From Streptosporangiaceae bacterium NEAU-GS5 (lineage in GTDB: Bacteria > Actinomycetota > Actinomycetes > Streptosporangiales > Streptosporangiaceae): a stretch of DNA of 64,000 bases. The position numbers and the translations under genes were made by a program. Of this stretch, positions 34,824 to 44,167 are shown piece after piece. The stretch spans positions 62,001 through 126,000 of the forward strand of contig JAGFNW010000010.1 of assembly GCA_017592665.1 (NCBI GenBank). Reading direction: 5' to 3'. The notes beneath the pieces were generated by a model. It did not search any database and was not told the DNA's origin. It saw only the letters and a list, made by a program, of their open reading frames with translations. How positions within the stretch are numbered: position 1 is the first letter of the stretch; each line of letters starts with the position of its first letter.

Positions 34824-34852
34824 GCGGGGGCCGCCTGACGGGCGGTCCCCGC
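34824..34852. terminator. Bidirectional terminator between SGNH hydrolase and LytS kinase
   Basis: GCGGGGGCCGCC and GGCGGTCCCCGC form a 12-bp stem with one G-U pair and a 5-nt loop, exactly filling the space between the convergent stops. Confidence 0.75.
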
Positions 34853-34853
34853 T

Positions 34854-36032
34854 TCAGCGTGCCGAGACGCCGGGGTGGTATTTGGGGAGGCGGACCGTGA
34901 CCTTGGTGCCCGCGTCCGGAGCCGTCTCGACGACCAGGCCGAACTCGTCGCCGTAGACCTGGCGGAGGCGTTCGTCCACGTTGGCCAGGCCGACGCCGTT
35001 GCCGCTCTCGCCGGCGAACACGCGGCGCAGCAGCTCGGGGTCCATGCCGACGCCGTCGTCCTCGACCGTGATCCGGCAGGCGGCGCCCTCGTCCTCGGCG
35101 ACGATGGTGATCCGGCCGACGCCGGGCTTGCTTTCCAGGCCGTGCCGTACGGCGTTCTCGACCAGGGGCTGCAGGCACAGGAACGGCACGGCGACCGGCA
35201 GGACCTCGGGGGCCACCCGGAGCGTGACCTGGAGGTGGTCGCCGAAACGGGCGCGTTCGAGCGTGAGATAGCGATCGATCGACCGCAGCTCCTCGGCGAG
35301 CGTGGTGAAGTCGCCGTGCCGGCGGAAGGAGTAGCGGGTGAAGTCGGCGAACTCGATGAGCAGCTCGCGCGCCCGCTCGGGGTCGGTGCGGACGAACGAG
35401 GCGATCGTGGTCAGCGAGTTGTAGATGAAGTGCGGGGAGATCTGCGCGCGCAGCGCCCGCACCTCGGCCTCCATCAGCAGGGTGCGCGACCGGTCGAGCT
35501 CGGCCAGCTCCAGCTGCGAGTCGACCCACTGCGCCACCTCCTGCACGGCCCTGACCAGGCCGGCCGAGGCGTGGTCGCTGTAGGAGGCGAGCGAGCCGAT
35601 GACCCGGTCACCGGCGGTCAGGGGCACCACGACGGCGTGCCGGATGGGGCATTCCGGCAGCAGGCACGACAGCGACAGCACCTGGGTCCTGCCGTCCTTC
35701 ATGGTGGCCTCCGCGTGGTCGAACGCCTCGCGCGCGTGGTGCTCGCCGGCCCCGTCGTAGACCAGCAGCTCCTCGCCGTTGGTGATCGCGACGGCCGGGG
35801 AGCCGAGCAGCTCGCGGAGATGCCGGGAGGCCTTCTGCGCGCCGGCCTGGGTGAGCCCGGCGCGGAGCGGCGGCGCGGCGAGCGAGGCCGTGTGGAGGGT
35901 CTCGAACGTGGCCCGCTCGGCCGGGCTGGTGCCGAGCTCCCGGCGGCCGCGTACGACCAGGCGCCAGACGACCACGGGCACGCCGACGAGTCCCACCACG
36001 ACCACCAGGGCGACGAGCGGTTCCATGGTCAT
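34854..36032 (-). CDS. LytS/BtsS-type sensor histidine kinase
   Basis: 392 aa. One N-terminal membrane helix (LVALVVVVGLVGVPVVVWRLVV), then a GAF-like sensor (residues ~45-165) containing CLLPECPIRHAVVVPL. The His_kinase domain has the phospho-acceptor motif QISPHFIYNSL (His ~205). The ATPase has LQPLVENAVRHG (N box), VEDDGVGM and GNGVGLANVDERL. LytS kinases pair with LytTR regulators; the only one here is at 28219. Upstream it is 10 nt from the dehalogenase, so it may be read from that operon. Confidence 0.92.
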   Translation of the reverse strand: MTMEPLVALVVVVGLVGVPVVVWRLVVRGRRELGTSPAERATFETLHTASLAAPPLRAGLTQAGAQKASRHLRELLGSPAVAITNGEELLVYDGAGEHHAREAFDHAEATMKDGRTQVLSLSCLLPECPIRHAVVVPLTAGDRVIGSLASYSDHASAGLVRAVQEVAQWVDSQLELAELDRSRTLLMEAEVRALRAQISPHFIYNSLTTIASFVRTDPERARELLIEFADFTRYSFRRHGDFTTLAEELRSIDRYLTLERARFGDHLQVTLRVAPEVLPVAVPFLCLQPLVENAVRHGLESKPGVGRITIVAEDEGAACRITVEDDGVGMDPELLRRVFAGESGNGVGLANVDERLRQVYGDEFGLVVETAPDAGTKVTVRLPKYHPGVSAR

Positions 36033-36042
36033 CGATATGGCC

Positions 36043-36935
<893 letters not shown>

Positions 36936-36939
<4 letters not shown>

Positions 36940-37340
36940 CCGAGGGCCTTCCTGATTCGCGAGGCGTACGACTCGGCCTCCTCGTCGGAGGCGTATTTCG
37001 TGCGCGGCCAGAAGAACCCGCGCAGACCGTCCTTCCGGTTGCGCGGCACGATGTGGACATGCAGATGGGGGACGCTCTGGCTGATCGTGTTGTTCATGGC
37101 GACGAACGACCCGTCGGCCTCCAGCCCTTCCTGTACCGCCGCGGTCACCGCCTGGACCCGCTCGAAGAACGGCCCGACCTCGCGCAGATCGGACAGGGTC
37201 TCGACGTGCTCCCGCGGCACCAGGAGCACGTGCCCCTTGAAGACGGGCCGGGTGTCGAGGAACCCGACGGCCACGTCGTCGGCGTAGACGAAGAAGGCCG
37301 GCACCTCGCCCGCGATGATCGAACAGAAGATGTCGCTCAC
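36936..37340 (-). CDS. HIT-family nucleotide hydrolase/transferase
   Basis: 134 aa. The histidine triad is PHLHVHIVPRN (residues ~90-100); the N-terminus CSIIAGEVPAFFVYADD is the normal HIT start. HIT proteins hydrolyse adenylated or phosphorylated nucleotides such as AMP-lysine or Ap4A. It lies 16 nt after the acyl-CoA dehydrogenase and overlaps the dehalogenase, so it belongs to the same operon. Confidence 0.93.
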
Positions 37341-37356
37341 CTATCGCTCACCTCAG

Positions 37357-38514
37357 TCACCAGCCGACCCTAGCGGCGCCGGAGATGAGCGATCGGGCGA
37401 TCACGAGCCGGTTGACGTCGTTGGTGCCCTCGCCGATGGCCATCAGCGGGGCGTCGCGGTAGAGGCGTTCGACGACGAACTCCTGCGAGTAGCCGTAGCC
37501 GCCGTGGACCCGCATGGCCTCCATCGTGGCGCGGAGGGCCACCTCCGAGGCGAAATACTTGGCCATGGCGGCCTCGGTGTTCACGGCTCCGGCCGCCGAG
37601 CGGGAGGCCGCCCAGTAGGTCATCAGCCGGGCCGCCTGGATCTCGGTCGCCATGTCGGCCAGCTTGAGCTGGATCGCCTGGAAGTCGGCGATCGGCTGCC
37701 CGAAGGCGTGCCGGTCCTTGGCGTACGCCAGGGCGGCGTCGTAGGCGCACTGGGCGACGCCGACGGCGCGGGCGGCGATGTTGACCCGGCCGAGCTCGAG
37801 CGCGGACAGGACCTGCTGCATGCCCCGCCCCTCGATCCCGCCGAGCAGGGCGGACACCGGGACCCTCGCCTCGTCGAGCACGACCTCGCAGGTCTCGGTC
37901 CCCTTGTAGCCGAGCTTCGGCAGATCCCGGCTTACGGTGAAATTTCCGGCGTCGATGAGGAGGACCGACATGCCGCGGTGCGCCGGGGTCTCCACGGACG
38001 TCTTGACGAGGACGGGGAGCGGGTCGGCGTGCCGGGCGTTGGTGATCCAGGTCTTCGTGCCGGTGACGACGTAGTGGTCGCCGTCCCGGACCGCCCGCGT
38101 CATGATCCCCTGCAGGTCGGTGCCGGCGCCCGGCTCGGTCAGGGCGATTCCCGTCCGGCGGTCGCCCGAGGCCAGGGCCGCGAGGTGGGCGTCCTTCTGC
38201 TCGGCCGTGCCGTACTGGGCGATCATCCAGGCGGCCAGCGAGTGCGAGCCGAGGATCCCGGCCACGCCCATCCAGCCGCGCGCGATCTCCTCGAAGACCA
38301 GCGCGAAGGAGACGCGGTCGAGATCCAGCCCGCCGTACGCGGCGGGGACCGTCATCCCGAACAGCCCGAGCTCCTTGAACCGCTCGACGATCTCCGTCGG
38401 ATAGCGGCCCTCGCGCTCCCACTGCGCGGCGACGGGGACGATGTCCTTGTTGACGAACTCCCGCAGGGTGCGCTGGAACATCCGCTGGTCGTCGTCGAGT
38501 TCGAAGTCCATCAC
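37357..38514 (-). CDS. Acyl-CoA dehydrogenase
   Basis: 385 aa, standard length. Motifs: ALTEPGAGTDLQGI (FAD/substrate loop, residues ~133-146), VTGTKTWITNARHAD and the C-terminal MRVHGGYGYSQEFVVERLYRDA then AIGEGTNDVNRLVIAR. The Glu in GEGT is at the catalytic-base position. It oxidises an acyl-CoA with FAD. The start overlaps the MaoC gene by 4 bp. With MaoC it gives the first two beta-oxidation-like steps for an unknown acyl chain. Confidence 0.94.
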   Translation of the reverse strand: MMDFELDDDQRMFQRTLREFVNKDIVPVAAQWEREGRYPTEIVERFKELGLFGMTVPAAYGGLDLDRVSFALVFEEIARGWMGVAGILGSHSLAAWMIAQYGTAEQKDAHLAALASGDRRTGIALTEPGAGTDLQGIMTRAVRDGDHYVVTGTKTWITNARHADPLPVLVKTSVETPAHRGMSVLLIDAGNFTVSRDLPKLGYKGTETCEVVLDEARVPVSALLGGIEGRGMQQVLSALELGRVNIAARAVGVAQCAYDAALAYAKDRHAFGQPIADFQAIQLKLADMATEIQAARLMTYWAASRSAAGAVNTEAAMAKYFASEVALRATMEAMRVHGGYGYSQEFVVERLYRDAPLMAIGEGTNDVNRLVIARSLISGAARVGW

Positions 38515-39005
38515 AGGGGCCCGTTCTTCGCGATCGGAAAGTGGTCCTTGTCGTGCGGGGCGTCGCGTTTGTAGACCATGACAGACCGCCGCCAGGACAT
38601 AACGTCGTCGCCGTCCTGGTTGAGGCCGCGGGTGAAGCAGGTCACGATCCCCGCGTACGGCCGCGAGCCCGATTCGCGCTTGTCGAGCACCTTCGACTCG
38701 GCGTAGAGGGTGTCGCCCACGTAGACCGGGTGCGTCAGCTTGATCTCTTCCCAGCCGAGGTTGAGCACCGCGTGCTGGCTGACGTCGATCACCGACAGCC
38801 CGAGCACGATCGCGACCGTGAAACCGGAGTTGACCACGATCTTCCCGGCCGGGGTCTTCGCCGCGTAGTGCGCGTTGAAGTGCAGCTGGTTCGTGTTCAT
38901 CGTGAGCAGGGTGAACATCGTGTTGTCGGCTTCGCTGATCGTGCGCCCCAGCGGATGCTGATAGACGTCGCCGACCGTGAAATCCTCGTAGTAACGACCG
39001 ATCAC
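38511..39005 (-). CDS. MaoC-family enoyl-CoA hydratase/dehydratase
   Basis: 164 aa from the GTG at 39005 (GRYYEDFTVGDVYQHPLGRTISEADNTMF). The frame is open 36 codons further but through the promoter. The hydratase-2 motif is NTMFTLLTMNTNQLHFNAHYAAKTP, with the catalytic Asn/His region at LHFNAHYA (~residue 52). A TATGAT -10 box six nt upstream of GTG and no useful SD suggest a leaderless start. It hydrates 2-enoyl-CoA made by the next gene's product and heads the series MaoC-ACAD-HIT-dehalogenase-kinase. Confidence 0.9.
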   Translation of the reverse strand: MIGRYYEDFTVGDVYQHPLGRTISEADNTMFTLLTMNTNQLHFNAHYAAKTPAGKIVVNSGFTVAIVLGLSVIDVSQHAVLNLGWEEIKLTHPVYVGDTLYAESKVLDKRESGSRPYAGIVTCFTRGLNQDGDDVMSWRRSVMVYKRDAPHDKDHFPIAKNGPL

Positions 39006-39006
39006 T

Positions 39007-39023
39007 CCAGAATCATATTCTGG
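39007..39023. promoter_or_regulatory. Perfect palindrome covering the -10 of the MaoC operon
   Basis: CCAGAAT-CAT-ATTCTGG is a perfect 7+3+7 dyad. On the minus strand it contains TATGAT, six nt before the GTG start. Bound protein would block transcription of the operon. The regulator is not identifiable in the window. The rest of 39024-39162 shows nothing else. Confidence 0.65.
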
Positions 39024-39162
39024 GCAAGGCAGAACCCGTCGAGTCACCCGCCCCCCGCGATCCGCACCCGCCGCGCGTGCTATCCGCGCCATGCCCGCCA
39101 TCGGCGGCCGCACGCGCGCCGCTGCAAGAGCGGTTGTCGCTGCGGAGGGAGGGTGTCGGGCG

Positions 39163-39549
39163 CTACTTCTTTCGGCGGAGCAGGCGCCGCAGGATGAACA
39201 CGGCCGCAGCGGCGACCGCGATGAAGACCGCGGGGCGGCGCTTGGCCTGCTCGGTGACGTTGTCGGCGACCTCTGCCGCCTTCTCCATGACCCGTTCGGC
39301 GGGCGCGGTCGGCGGCGCGGCGGGCACCTCCCCCGCGGCGAGCGCCTCCTCGGCCGGTGTGACCGTCTCCAATGTCGGCGCGACGACCTCCTCCGTGGGA
39401 GTGGCCGTCTCCGCGACCGGCGTGCCGGCTTCCGCGACCGCGGGCGCGGGCGTGGGCGCGGGCGTGGGCGTGGGCGTGGGCGTGGGCACTTCTCCGGGGT
39501 CGGCCGTGTCGGCGGGGTGCGCGGGGTCGGGGTTGGCGGTCTCGGTCAT
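39163..39549 (-). CDS. Pro/Thr/Ala-rich tail-anchored protein
   Basis: 128 aa from the ATG at 39549, eight nt after GGGAGG. The N-terminal ~50 residues are low complexity (PTPTPTPTPAPTPAP), followed by an acidic Ala/Glu helix region (APAERVMEKAAEVADNV) and one C-terminal membrane helix (PAVFIAVAAAAVFIL) ending RRLLRRKK. The layout is of a membrane-tethered spacer. Function unknown. The 6-bp GGGCGT repeat (39441-39486) encodes the PT run and is prone to length change. Confidence 0.65.
   Translation of the reverse strand: MTETANPDPAHPADTADPGEVPTPTPTPTPAPTPAPAVAEAGTPVAETATPTEEVVAPTLETVTPAEEALAAGEVPAAPPTAPAERVMEKAAEVADNVTEQAKRRPAVFIAVAAAAVFILRRLLRRKK
39441..39486. repeat. GGGCGT/GGGCGC short tandem repeat
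   Basis: About seven 6-bp units, in frame, encode the Pro-Thr/Pro-Ala run of the tail-anchored protein on the minus strand. Confidence 0.85.
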
Positions 39550-39713
39550 CGGCATGCCCTCCCTTGTCGGGCCCGCCTCTACCCGGCGGCCCCCAGGTGA
39601 AACTTTCACCACCTCCACCCTCGCCCTCTTCGCAAATTCCTGCAAAAGGCCAGCCTGTCGCCACCTTGTTCACCTCGTAGCGGGGTTGCCCGTGAACATT
39701 GCGCAACCACTCA

Positions 39714-39759
39714 TTGACATCGCTGGAGATCCCCACACAATTTGGTGGGAGCGCTCCCA
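39714..39759 (+). promoter_or_regulatory. Promoter with CelR/CebR-type LacI-family operator, no gene downstream
   Basis: TTGACA (39714-39719) and CACAAT (39736-39741) are spaced by 16 nt and followed at 39746-39759 by TGGGAGCGCTCCCA. That 14-mer is the published consensus of the cellobiose regulators CelR (Thermobifida) and CebR (Streptomyces). Downstream, 39760-40127 contains no convincing gene, only two hairpins and a TetR operator. Confidence 0.75.
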
Positions 39760-39965
39760 CAGCGCCTCAGAGCTCATCCGCCGGCAGGACTATTCCTTGG
39801 AGACCACCATCGAGAATCTCGGTGACGCGTCGAGCGGCCGGACGCCGGCCTTTGCCCTTCCCGGCCGCCGCCAAGGATTCCAGCCTTCCCGGCCGTCAAG
39901 AGCTCCAGCCGCAAGGCGCCTGGGGTGCGGTGTCGCCTGGCCCTTCACCGCACTACAGGAACCCC

Positions 39966-40000
39966 GGGGCGCGACGGCGCCTGACCCGCTGTCGCGCCCC
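39966..40000. other. Hairpin in the gene-free region
   Basis: GGGGCGCGAC and GTCGCGCCCC form a perfect 10-bp stem with a 15-nt loop, about 210 nt after the CelR-type operator. It may be part of a structured RNA or the first of two terminators. Confidence 0.5.
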
Positions 40001-40017
40001 CGACCCCATATGAACCG

Positions 40018-40054
40018 CCCGCTCCCGCCGTGAGACCCCTCCGGCGGGAGCGGG
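40018..40054. terminator. Hairpin terminator closing the CelR-type promoter unit
   Basis: CCCGCTCCCGCCG and CGGCGGGAGCGGG form a perfect 13-bp stem with an 11-nt loop. CTCGCTCGATTTTCC follows, with a short U-run on the plus strand. Confidence 0.6.
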
Positions 40055-40111
40055 CTCGCTCGATTTTCCGGCCCTTCTTGTTTCCGCCCCTCTTGCGTTT
40101 TGGCGCTCTGC

Positions 40112-40125
40112 AGTAAACACTTACT
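40112..40125. promoter_or_regulatory. TetR operator at the tetR start
   Basis: AGTAAACACTTACT, an imperfect copy of the perfect dyad at 40760-40773, ends two nt before the tetR ATG. It would allow autorepression. Confidence 0.6.
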
Positions 40126-40127
40126 TC

Positions 40128-40715
40128 ATGGCCGACAGCCGGGCGCTCCTTCTCGACGCCGCCGCAGACGAATTCGCCGTATACGGGTTCAAGGGAGCCC
40201 GCGTGCAGGCGATCGTCAAGCGGGCCGGCGTCAACGAGCGGATGATCTACCATCACTTCGGCAGCAAGGAAGGCCTCTACGCGGCCGTCATGCTCGAGCA
40301 GCGGCATACCCTCGGCGCCGCCTGGATGCCGATCCTCGACAAAGCGGCCGCCATGGATCCGTACGAAGGCATGAAAACCGCCCTGTCCGGCTACCTCGAC
40401 CTGGTGACGGCCCGGCCGCAGGCCGTCGCGTTGTTCATCCATGAGGCGCTGAGCGACTGGAGCGTCTCCCACCTGCCCACCGCCGACCAGCTCCCGCCTC
40501 AGCTGCGCGAGCTGTACGCCCGCGGCCAGCGCGAGGGCGTGTTCCCCGCCGGCCGCCCCTTCGAGATCGCGTACATGACCGCCATCTGCGCCCTGATGGG
40601 CCTGACGGTCTTCTCGCACCATTTCGCCTCGTCCGAGGACGACACCCGACCCGAGCTCACCCCCGAGCTGCGCACCCACATCATGGCGCAACTCCTCGAC
40701 GGCCTGCGGGCCTGA
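40128..40715 (+). CDS. TetR/AcrR-family transcriptional regulator
   Basis: 195 aa. HTH at residues 5-50 (LLLDAAADEFAVYGFKGARVQAIVKRAGVNERMIYHHFGSKEGLY, seen as LLLDAAADEFAVYGF and AGVNERMIYHHFGSKEGL). The C-terminal domain is of the TetR_C type seen in regulators of multidrug exporters. It precedes an MFS exporter by 81 bp. Both share an AGTAAA..TTTACT operator, so local repression of itself and the exporter is likely. Confidence 0.92.
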   Translation: MADSRALLLDAAADEFAVYGFKGARVQAIVKRAGVNERMIYHHFGSKEGLYAAVMLEQRHTLGAAWMPILDKAAAMDPYEGMKTALSGYLDLVTARPQAVALFIHEALSDWSVSHLPTADQLPPQLRELYARGQREGVFPAGRPFEIAYMTAICALMGLTVFSHHFASSEDDTRPELTPELRTHIMAQLLDGLRA

Positions 40716-40759
40716 TTTCACGCTCACCCCCACTCCGGATCAACACGACGACTCTATGC

Positions 40760-40773
40760 AGTAAATATTTACT
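40760..40773. promoter_or_regulatory. TetR operator before the MFS exporter
   Basis: AGTAAAT-ATTTACT is a perfect 14-bp palindrome, 23 nt before the MFS ATG. The flanking GC...TTCAT context is the same as at the tetR site. Confidence 0.7.
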
Positions 40774-40796
40774 TCATACTCTTCCAGGAGGCCACG

Positions 40797-42221
40797 ATGT
40801 CCCCCGGCAAACTCACCCCCGACCTGATGAAACTCGCCGGCGTGGTCATGCTCGGCGCGCTGATGATGCAGCTCGACGGGACGATGACCACGATCGCGCT
40901 CAACACGCTGCTCGGCGAGTTCCACGCGCCCCTCACCACGATCCAGTGGGTCACCACCGGATACCTGCTCGCGATGGCCCTCGTCATCCCGCTCACCGGC
41001 TGGGCCATGGAGCGCTTCGGCGCGCGTACGGTCTGGATGGGCAGCCTCACGGCGTTCCTCGCCGGATCCGTGCTCTGCGGCACGGCCTGGTCGGCCGGCA
41101 GCCTCATCGCGTTCCGCGTCATCCAAGGGCTGGGCGGCGGCATGCTGCTGCCGCTCGGCATCGCCGTGCTGGCCCAGGCCGCCGGACCCGAGCGGATGGG
41201 CCGCGTACAGGCCCTGCTCGGAGTGCCGTCCATGCTCGGCCCGGTCCTCGGGCCCGTGCTGGGCGGCTGGATCGTCAGCGACTTCGGCTGGCGCTGGATC
41301 TTCTTCATCAACGTCCCGATCTGCCTCATCGCGCTCGTCGCGTCGGCGCGGGTCGTGCCCGCCACCCGCGCGCCCGGCGCGTCCCGGCTCGACGTGCTCG
41401 GGCTCGCGCTGCTGTCCCCCTCCTGCACCGCCATCGTGTACGGCCTGGCCGAGGCGAGCCGCGCGGGCGGCTTCGGCGCGGCGTCCGCGCTCGTGCCCCT
41501 GGTGTGCGGCGTCATCCTGCTCGCCGCCTTCGTGGCGCACGCGCTGCGTACCAAGGGGGTGCCGCTGATCGACCTGCGGCTGTTCCGCGACCGTCAGTTC
41601 GCCGCCGCGAGCGGCGTGATCTTCACGGCGGGCGCGGTGCTGTTCGCCGCGCTGGGCGCCATGCCGCTCTACTTCCAGCAGGTACGCGGAGCGACCCCCC
41701 TTACCGCCGGGCTGCTGCTCGCGCCGCAGGGCGTCGGAATGGCCATCTCCCTGGTCGCGGGCGGCCTGCTCCTCGACCGCGTCGGCCCGAAGCCCGTCCT
41801 GCTGTCCGGGCTCGCCCTGACGGCCGCGGCCTCCTTCGTGTACACCCAGCTCACGGCCGGGACGAGCCTGGTCGTGCTGTCGGCGGCCCTGGTCGTCAGC
41901 GGGCTCGGCGTCGGCTCGGTGCTCGCGCCCGCCATGACCGCGGCCATGCGCGGCCTGCGGCACGACCAGATGCCCCGCGCGAGCACGGCCACCCGCATCT
42001 TCATGCAGCTCGGCGGCTCGTTCGGCGGCGCGGTGCTGCTGATCGTGCTGCAGAGCAGGATCGCCGAGCGAGGCGTGAGCCAGCTGGCGGAGGCCTTCGG
42101 CGACACGTTCTGGTGGGTCCTGGGCTTCGCCGCGCTGGCCTTCGTGCCCGCTCTGCTGCTGCCGCGCAGCGCGCCGTCAGCTCCGGCCGCCGCCGCGGAA
42201 CACCAGGATCAGCACGCGTAA
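40797..42221 (+). CDS. MFS multidrug exporter, DHA2 (EmrB/QacA) family
   Basis: 474 aa, about 14 helices. Helix 1 has QLDGTMTTIALNTLLGEF (motif D1) and helix 4-5 has LGGGMLLPLGIAVLAQA. Motif C-like sequence is GVPSMLGPVLGPVLGGWIV. It exports drugs against a proton gradient. GGAGG seven nt before the ATG. The 3' end overlaps the convergent UbiB-like gene by 45 bp. Controlled by the upstream TetR through the shared palindrome. Confidence 0.94.
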   Translation: MSPGKLTPDLMKLAGVVMLGALMMQLDGTMTTIALNTLLGEFHAPLTTIQWVTTGYLLAMALVIPLTGWAMERFGARTVWMGSLTAFLAGSVLCGTAWSAGSLIAFRVIQGLGGGMLLPLGIAVLAQAAGPERMGRVQALLGVPSMLGPVLGPVLGGWIVSDFGWRWIFFINVPICLIALVASARVVPATRAPGASRLDVLGLALLSPSCTAIVYGLAEASRAGGFGAASALVPLVCGVILLAAFVAHALRTKGVPLIDLRLFRDRQFAAASGVIFTAGAVLFAALGAMPLYFQQVRGATPLTAGLLLAPQGVGMAISLVAGGLLLDRVGPKPVLLSGLALTAAASFVYTQLTAGTSLVVLSAALVVSGLGVGSVLAPAMTAAMRGLRHDQMPRASTATRIFMQLGGSFGGAVLLIVLQSRIAERGVSQLAEAFGDTFWWVLGFAALAFVPALLLPRSAPSAPAAAAEHQDQHA

Positions 42222-44114
42222 GGCGAGAATCGAGCTGACCACCAGCAGGAAGTAACCGATCAGTTGGTAGAGCCCGACCTGGGCCGTCACCCGGGGACCA
42301 CCGGCCGCGCCGAGCAGCAGCACGGCCATGATCCCCGCGGTGGCGGCCAGCACCGTGACCAGCGCCTGATGCAGCAGCTCGGTGACGTGCCGCCGGTCGC
42401 GCTCGTCGGCGAACAGGCGAACATTGACGCCGAACCTGCCGTTCTCCGCGGCGCCCACGATCCGCTCCACGCGGCGGGGCAGGCGGCGCAGCATCGGCAG
42501 CAGGCTGACCGCCTCCTGGGTGAGCGCGGCGCGCACCTGGCCCTGGTCGGGCGGGAAGGCCAAATGGCCGCTCGCGAACTGCCGCGCCTCCGCCATCACG
42601 TCGAATCCGGGCGACAGCCGGGCCAGTGTGCCCTCGATCGTGCCTAGGGCCCGGAATACGGCCGCCACGTCGGGTGGCACCGACAACCCGTACGCGATCA
42701 CGATCCGGAACAGCCGGCCGAACATCCGCGCGTCCGGTGGCACTCCCGGCACGAGGTAGCGCGCCATGAAGCGGCCGAGCTCGCGCTCCAGCGCCCGCTC
42801 GTCGATCTCATCCGGCCGCGGCACGACCTCGAGCAGCGCGTCGCCGACGCTGAGCGGATCACCCCGGTCCAGGCCGAGCAGCAGGCGCTGCAGCGCCTCA
42901 CGGGTCGCCAGGTCGAGGCGGCCCACCGACCCGAAGTCGAGCAGCGCCAGGCCGCCGCCGTCGCTCAGCACGAGCACGTTCCCCGGATGCGGATCCGCGT
43001 GGAAGACCCCGTGCAGCAGCACCTGCTCCAGCATGGCGCGCAACAGCCCGCGTGCCAGCTCCGCCGAATCCTCGCCCGGCGCGGCCAGGCCGAGCGACGT
43101 GCCGTGGAGGCGTTCCATGACCAGGATGCGGCGGCCGCTCAGCTCCGGATAGGGCTGCGGCACCCGCACCGAGCCACCCGCCGCCGCGACCGCGGCCATG
43201 TTGTCGGTCTCGACGCGGAAGTCCAGCTCTTCGCGTAACGCCTCGGCGAAGCCGGCCGCGAGGTCGCGCGCCCCGATGGCCCTCCCCCAGCGCGTACGCC
43301 GCTCGATCGAGCGGGCCAGCCGGGCCACGATGTCGAGGTCGCGCTCGACGACGGCGCTCACGCCGGGCCGCTGGACCTTGATCACCACCTCTTCGCCGGA
43401 CTTCAGGCGCGCCACGTGGACCTGCGCCACGGACGCGGCGGCCAGCGGCTCGCGCGCCACCTCCGCGAACACCTGGTCGGCCGGGCGGCCCAGCTCGTCG
43501 CTCAGGACCTGCTCGATCGCCTCCCACGGCACGGGCTCGACCCGATCCTGCAGCAGCCGCAGCTCCTCGATGAACTCGTCGGCCAGCAGATCGCCCCGCG
43601 TGGACATGATCTGCCCCAGCTTCACGAACGTGACTCCGGCGTCGTCGAGGGCCTTGCGTAACGAGCGCGCCAGCCGGGCCCGGCTCGCGGTCCCAGGGTC
43701 GCGGCCGCGGAGGTAGGGGGCGAGGCCGTGCCGTACGAGAATGCGGATGATCTGGAAGTAGCGCCGCGACCTGGACAGCCGCCCGCGGATTCCGCGGACC
43801 ATCTCAATGGGCCCGGGCACCGACCCGGTGGGCACCAGGGCTTCCGCGATCACCAGCAGCACCATCGCGGCCAGCACCGCGCAGCCCACCCCGAGCAGCA
43901 TGAACCACAGCGGCGTGAGCCCCGGCTCGTCGGGCGAGACCGACCCGGCGAGCCCCTGCATGATCGGCCCGGCCACGATGAACGCGAAGACGCCGCCGAC
44001 GAACGTCCGGATCGTGCCGATCCGAAGGCCCAGCAGGCGCCTGACCACCGCAGAGAAGATCCACACGGTCATGACGACGGTGACCACGAACGCCACCCCG
44101 ACGAGCAACTCCAC
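42177..44114 (-). CDS. UbiB/AarF (ABC1)-family atypical kinase
   Basis: 645 aa from a GTG at 44114 after a G-rich ribosome site; the open frame continues 20 codons across the divergent SNF2 start. Three to four N-terminal helices (~1-85) precede the kinase-like domain. It has KLGQIMSTRGDLL (KxGQ motif, ~residue 172), AAASVAQVH (Ala-rich loop), EEVVIKVQRPG (ATP-site Lys) and HADPHPGNVLVLSDGG (catalytic loop). Two C-terminal helices follow. Bacterial members support quinone or isoprenoid metabolism as membrane-bound ATPases. Monocistronic. Confidence 0.88.
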   Translation of the reverse strand: MELLVGVAFVVTVVMTVWIFSAVVRRLLGLRIGTIRTFVGGVFAFIVAGPIMQGLAGSVSPDEPGLTPLWFMLLGVGCAVLAAMVLLVIAEALVPTGSVPGPIEMVRGIRGRLSRSRRYFQIIRILVRHGLAPYLRGRDPGTASRARLARSLRKALDDAGVTFVKLGQIMSTRGDLLADEFIEELRLLQDRVEPVPWEAIEQVLSDELGRPADQVFAEVAREPLAAASVAQVHVARLKSGEEVVIKVQRPGVSAVVERDLDIVARLARSIERRTRWGRAIGARDLAAGFAEALREELDFRVETDNMAAVAAAGGSVRVPQPYPELSGRRILVMERLHGTSLGLAAPGEDSAELARGLLRAMLEQVLLHGVFHADPHPGNVLVLSDGGGLALLDFGSVGRLDLATREALQRLLLGLDRGDPLSVGDALLEVVPRPDEIDERALERELGRFMARYLVPGVPPDARMFGRLFRIVIAYGLSVPPDVAAVFRALGTIEGTLARLSPGFDVMAEARQFASGHLAFPPDQGQVRAALTQEAVSLLPMLRRLPRRVERIVGAAENGRFGVNVRLFADERDRRHVTELLHQALVTVLAATAGIMAVLLLGAAGGPRVTAQVGLYQLIGYFLLVVSSILALRVLILVFRGGGRS

Positions 44115-44167
44115 CCCGCCCCCCGAGCTCGGCCAGTCCTGTCGGCGGCCCACTCTATGCTGACCCG

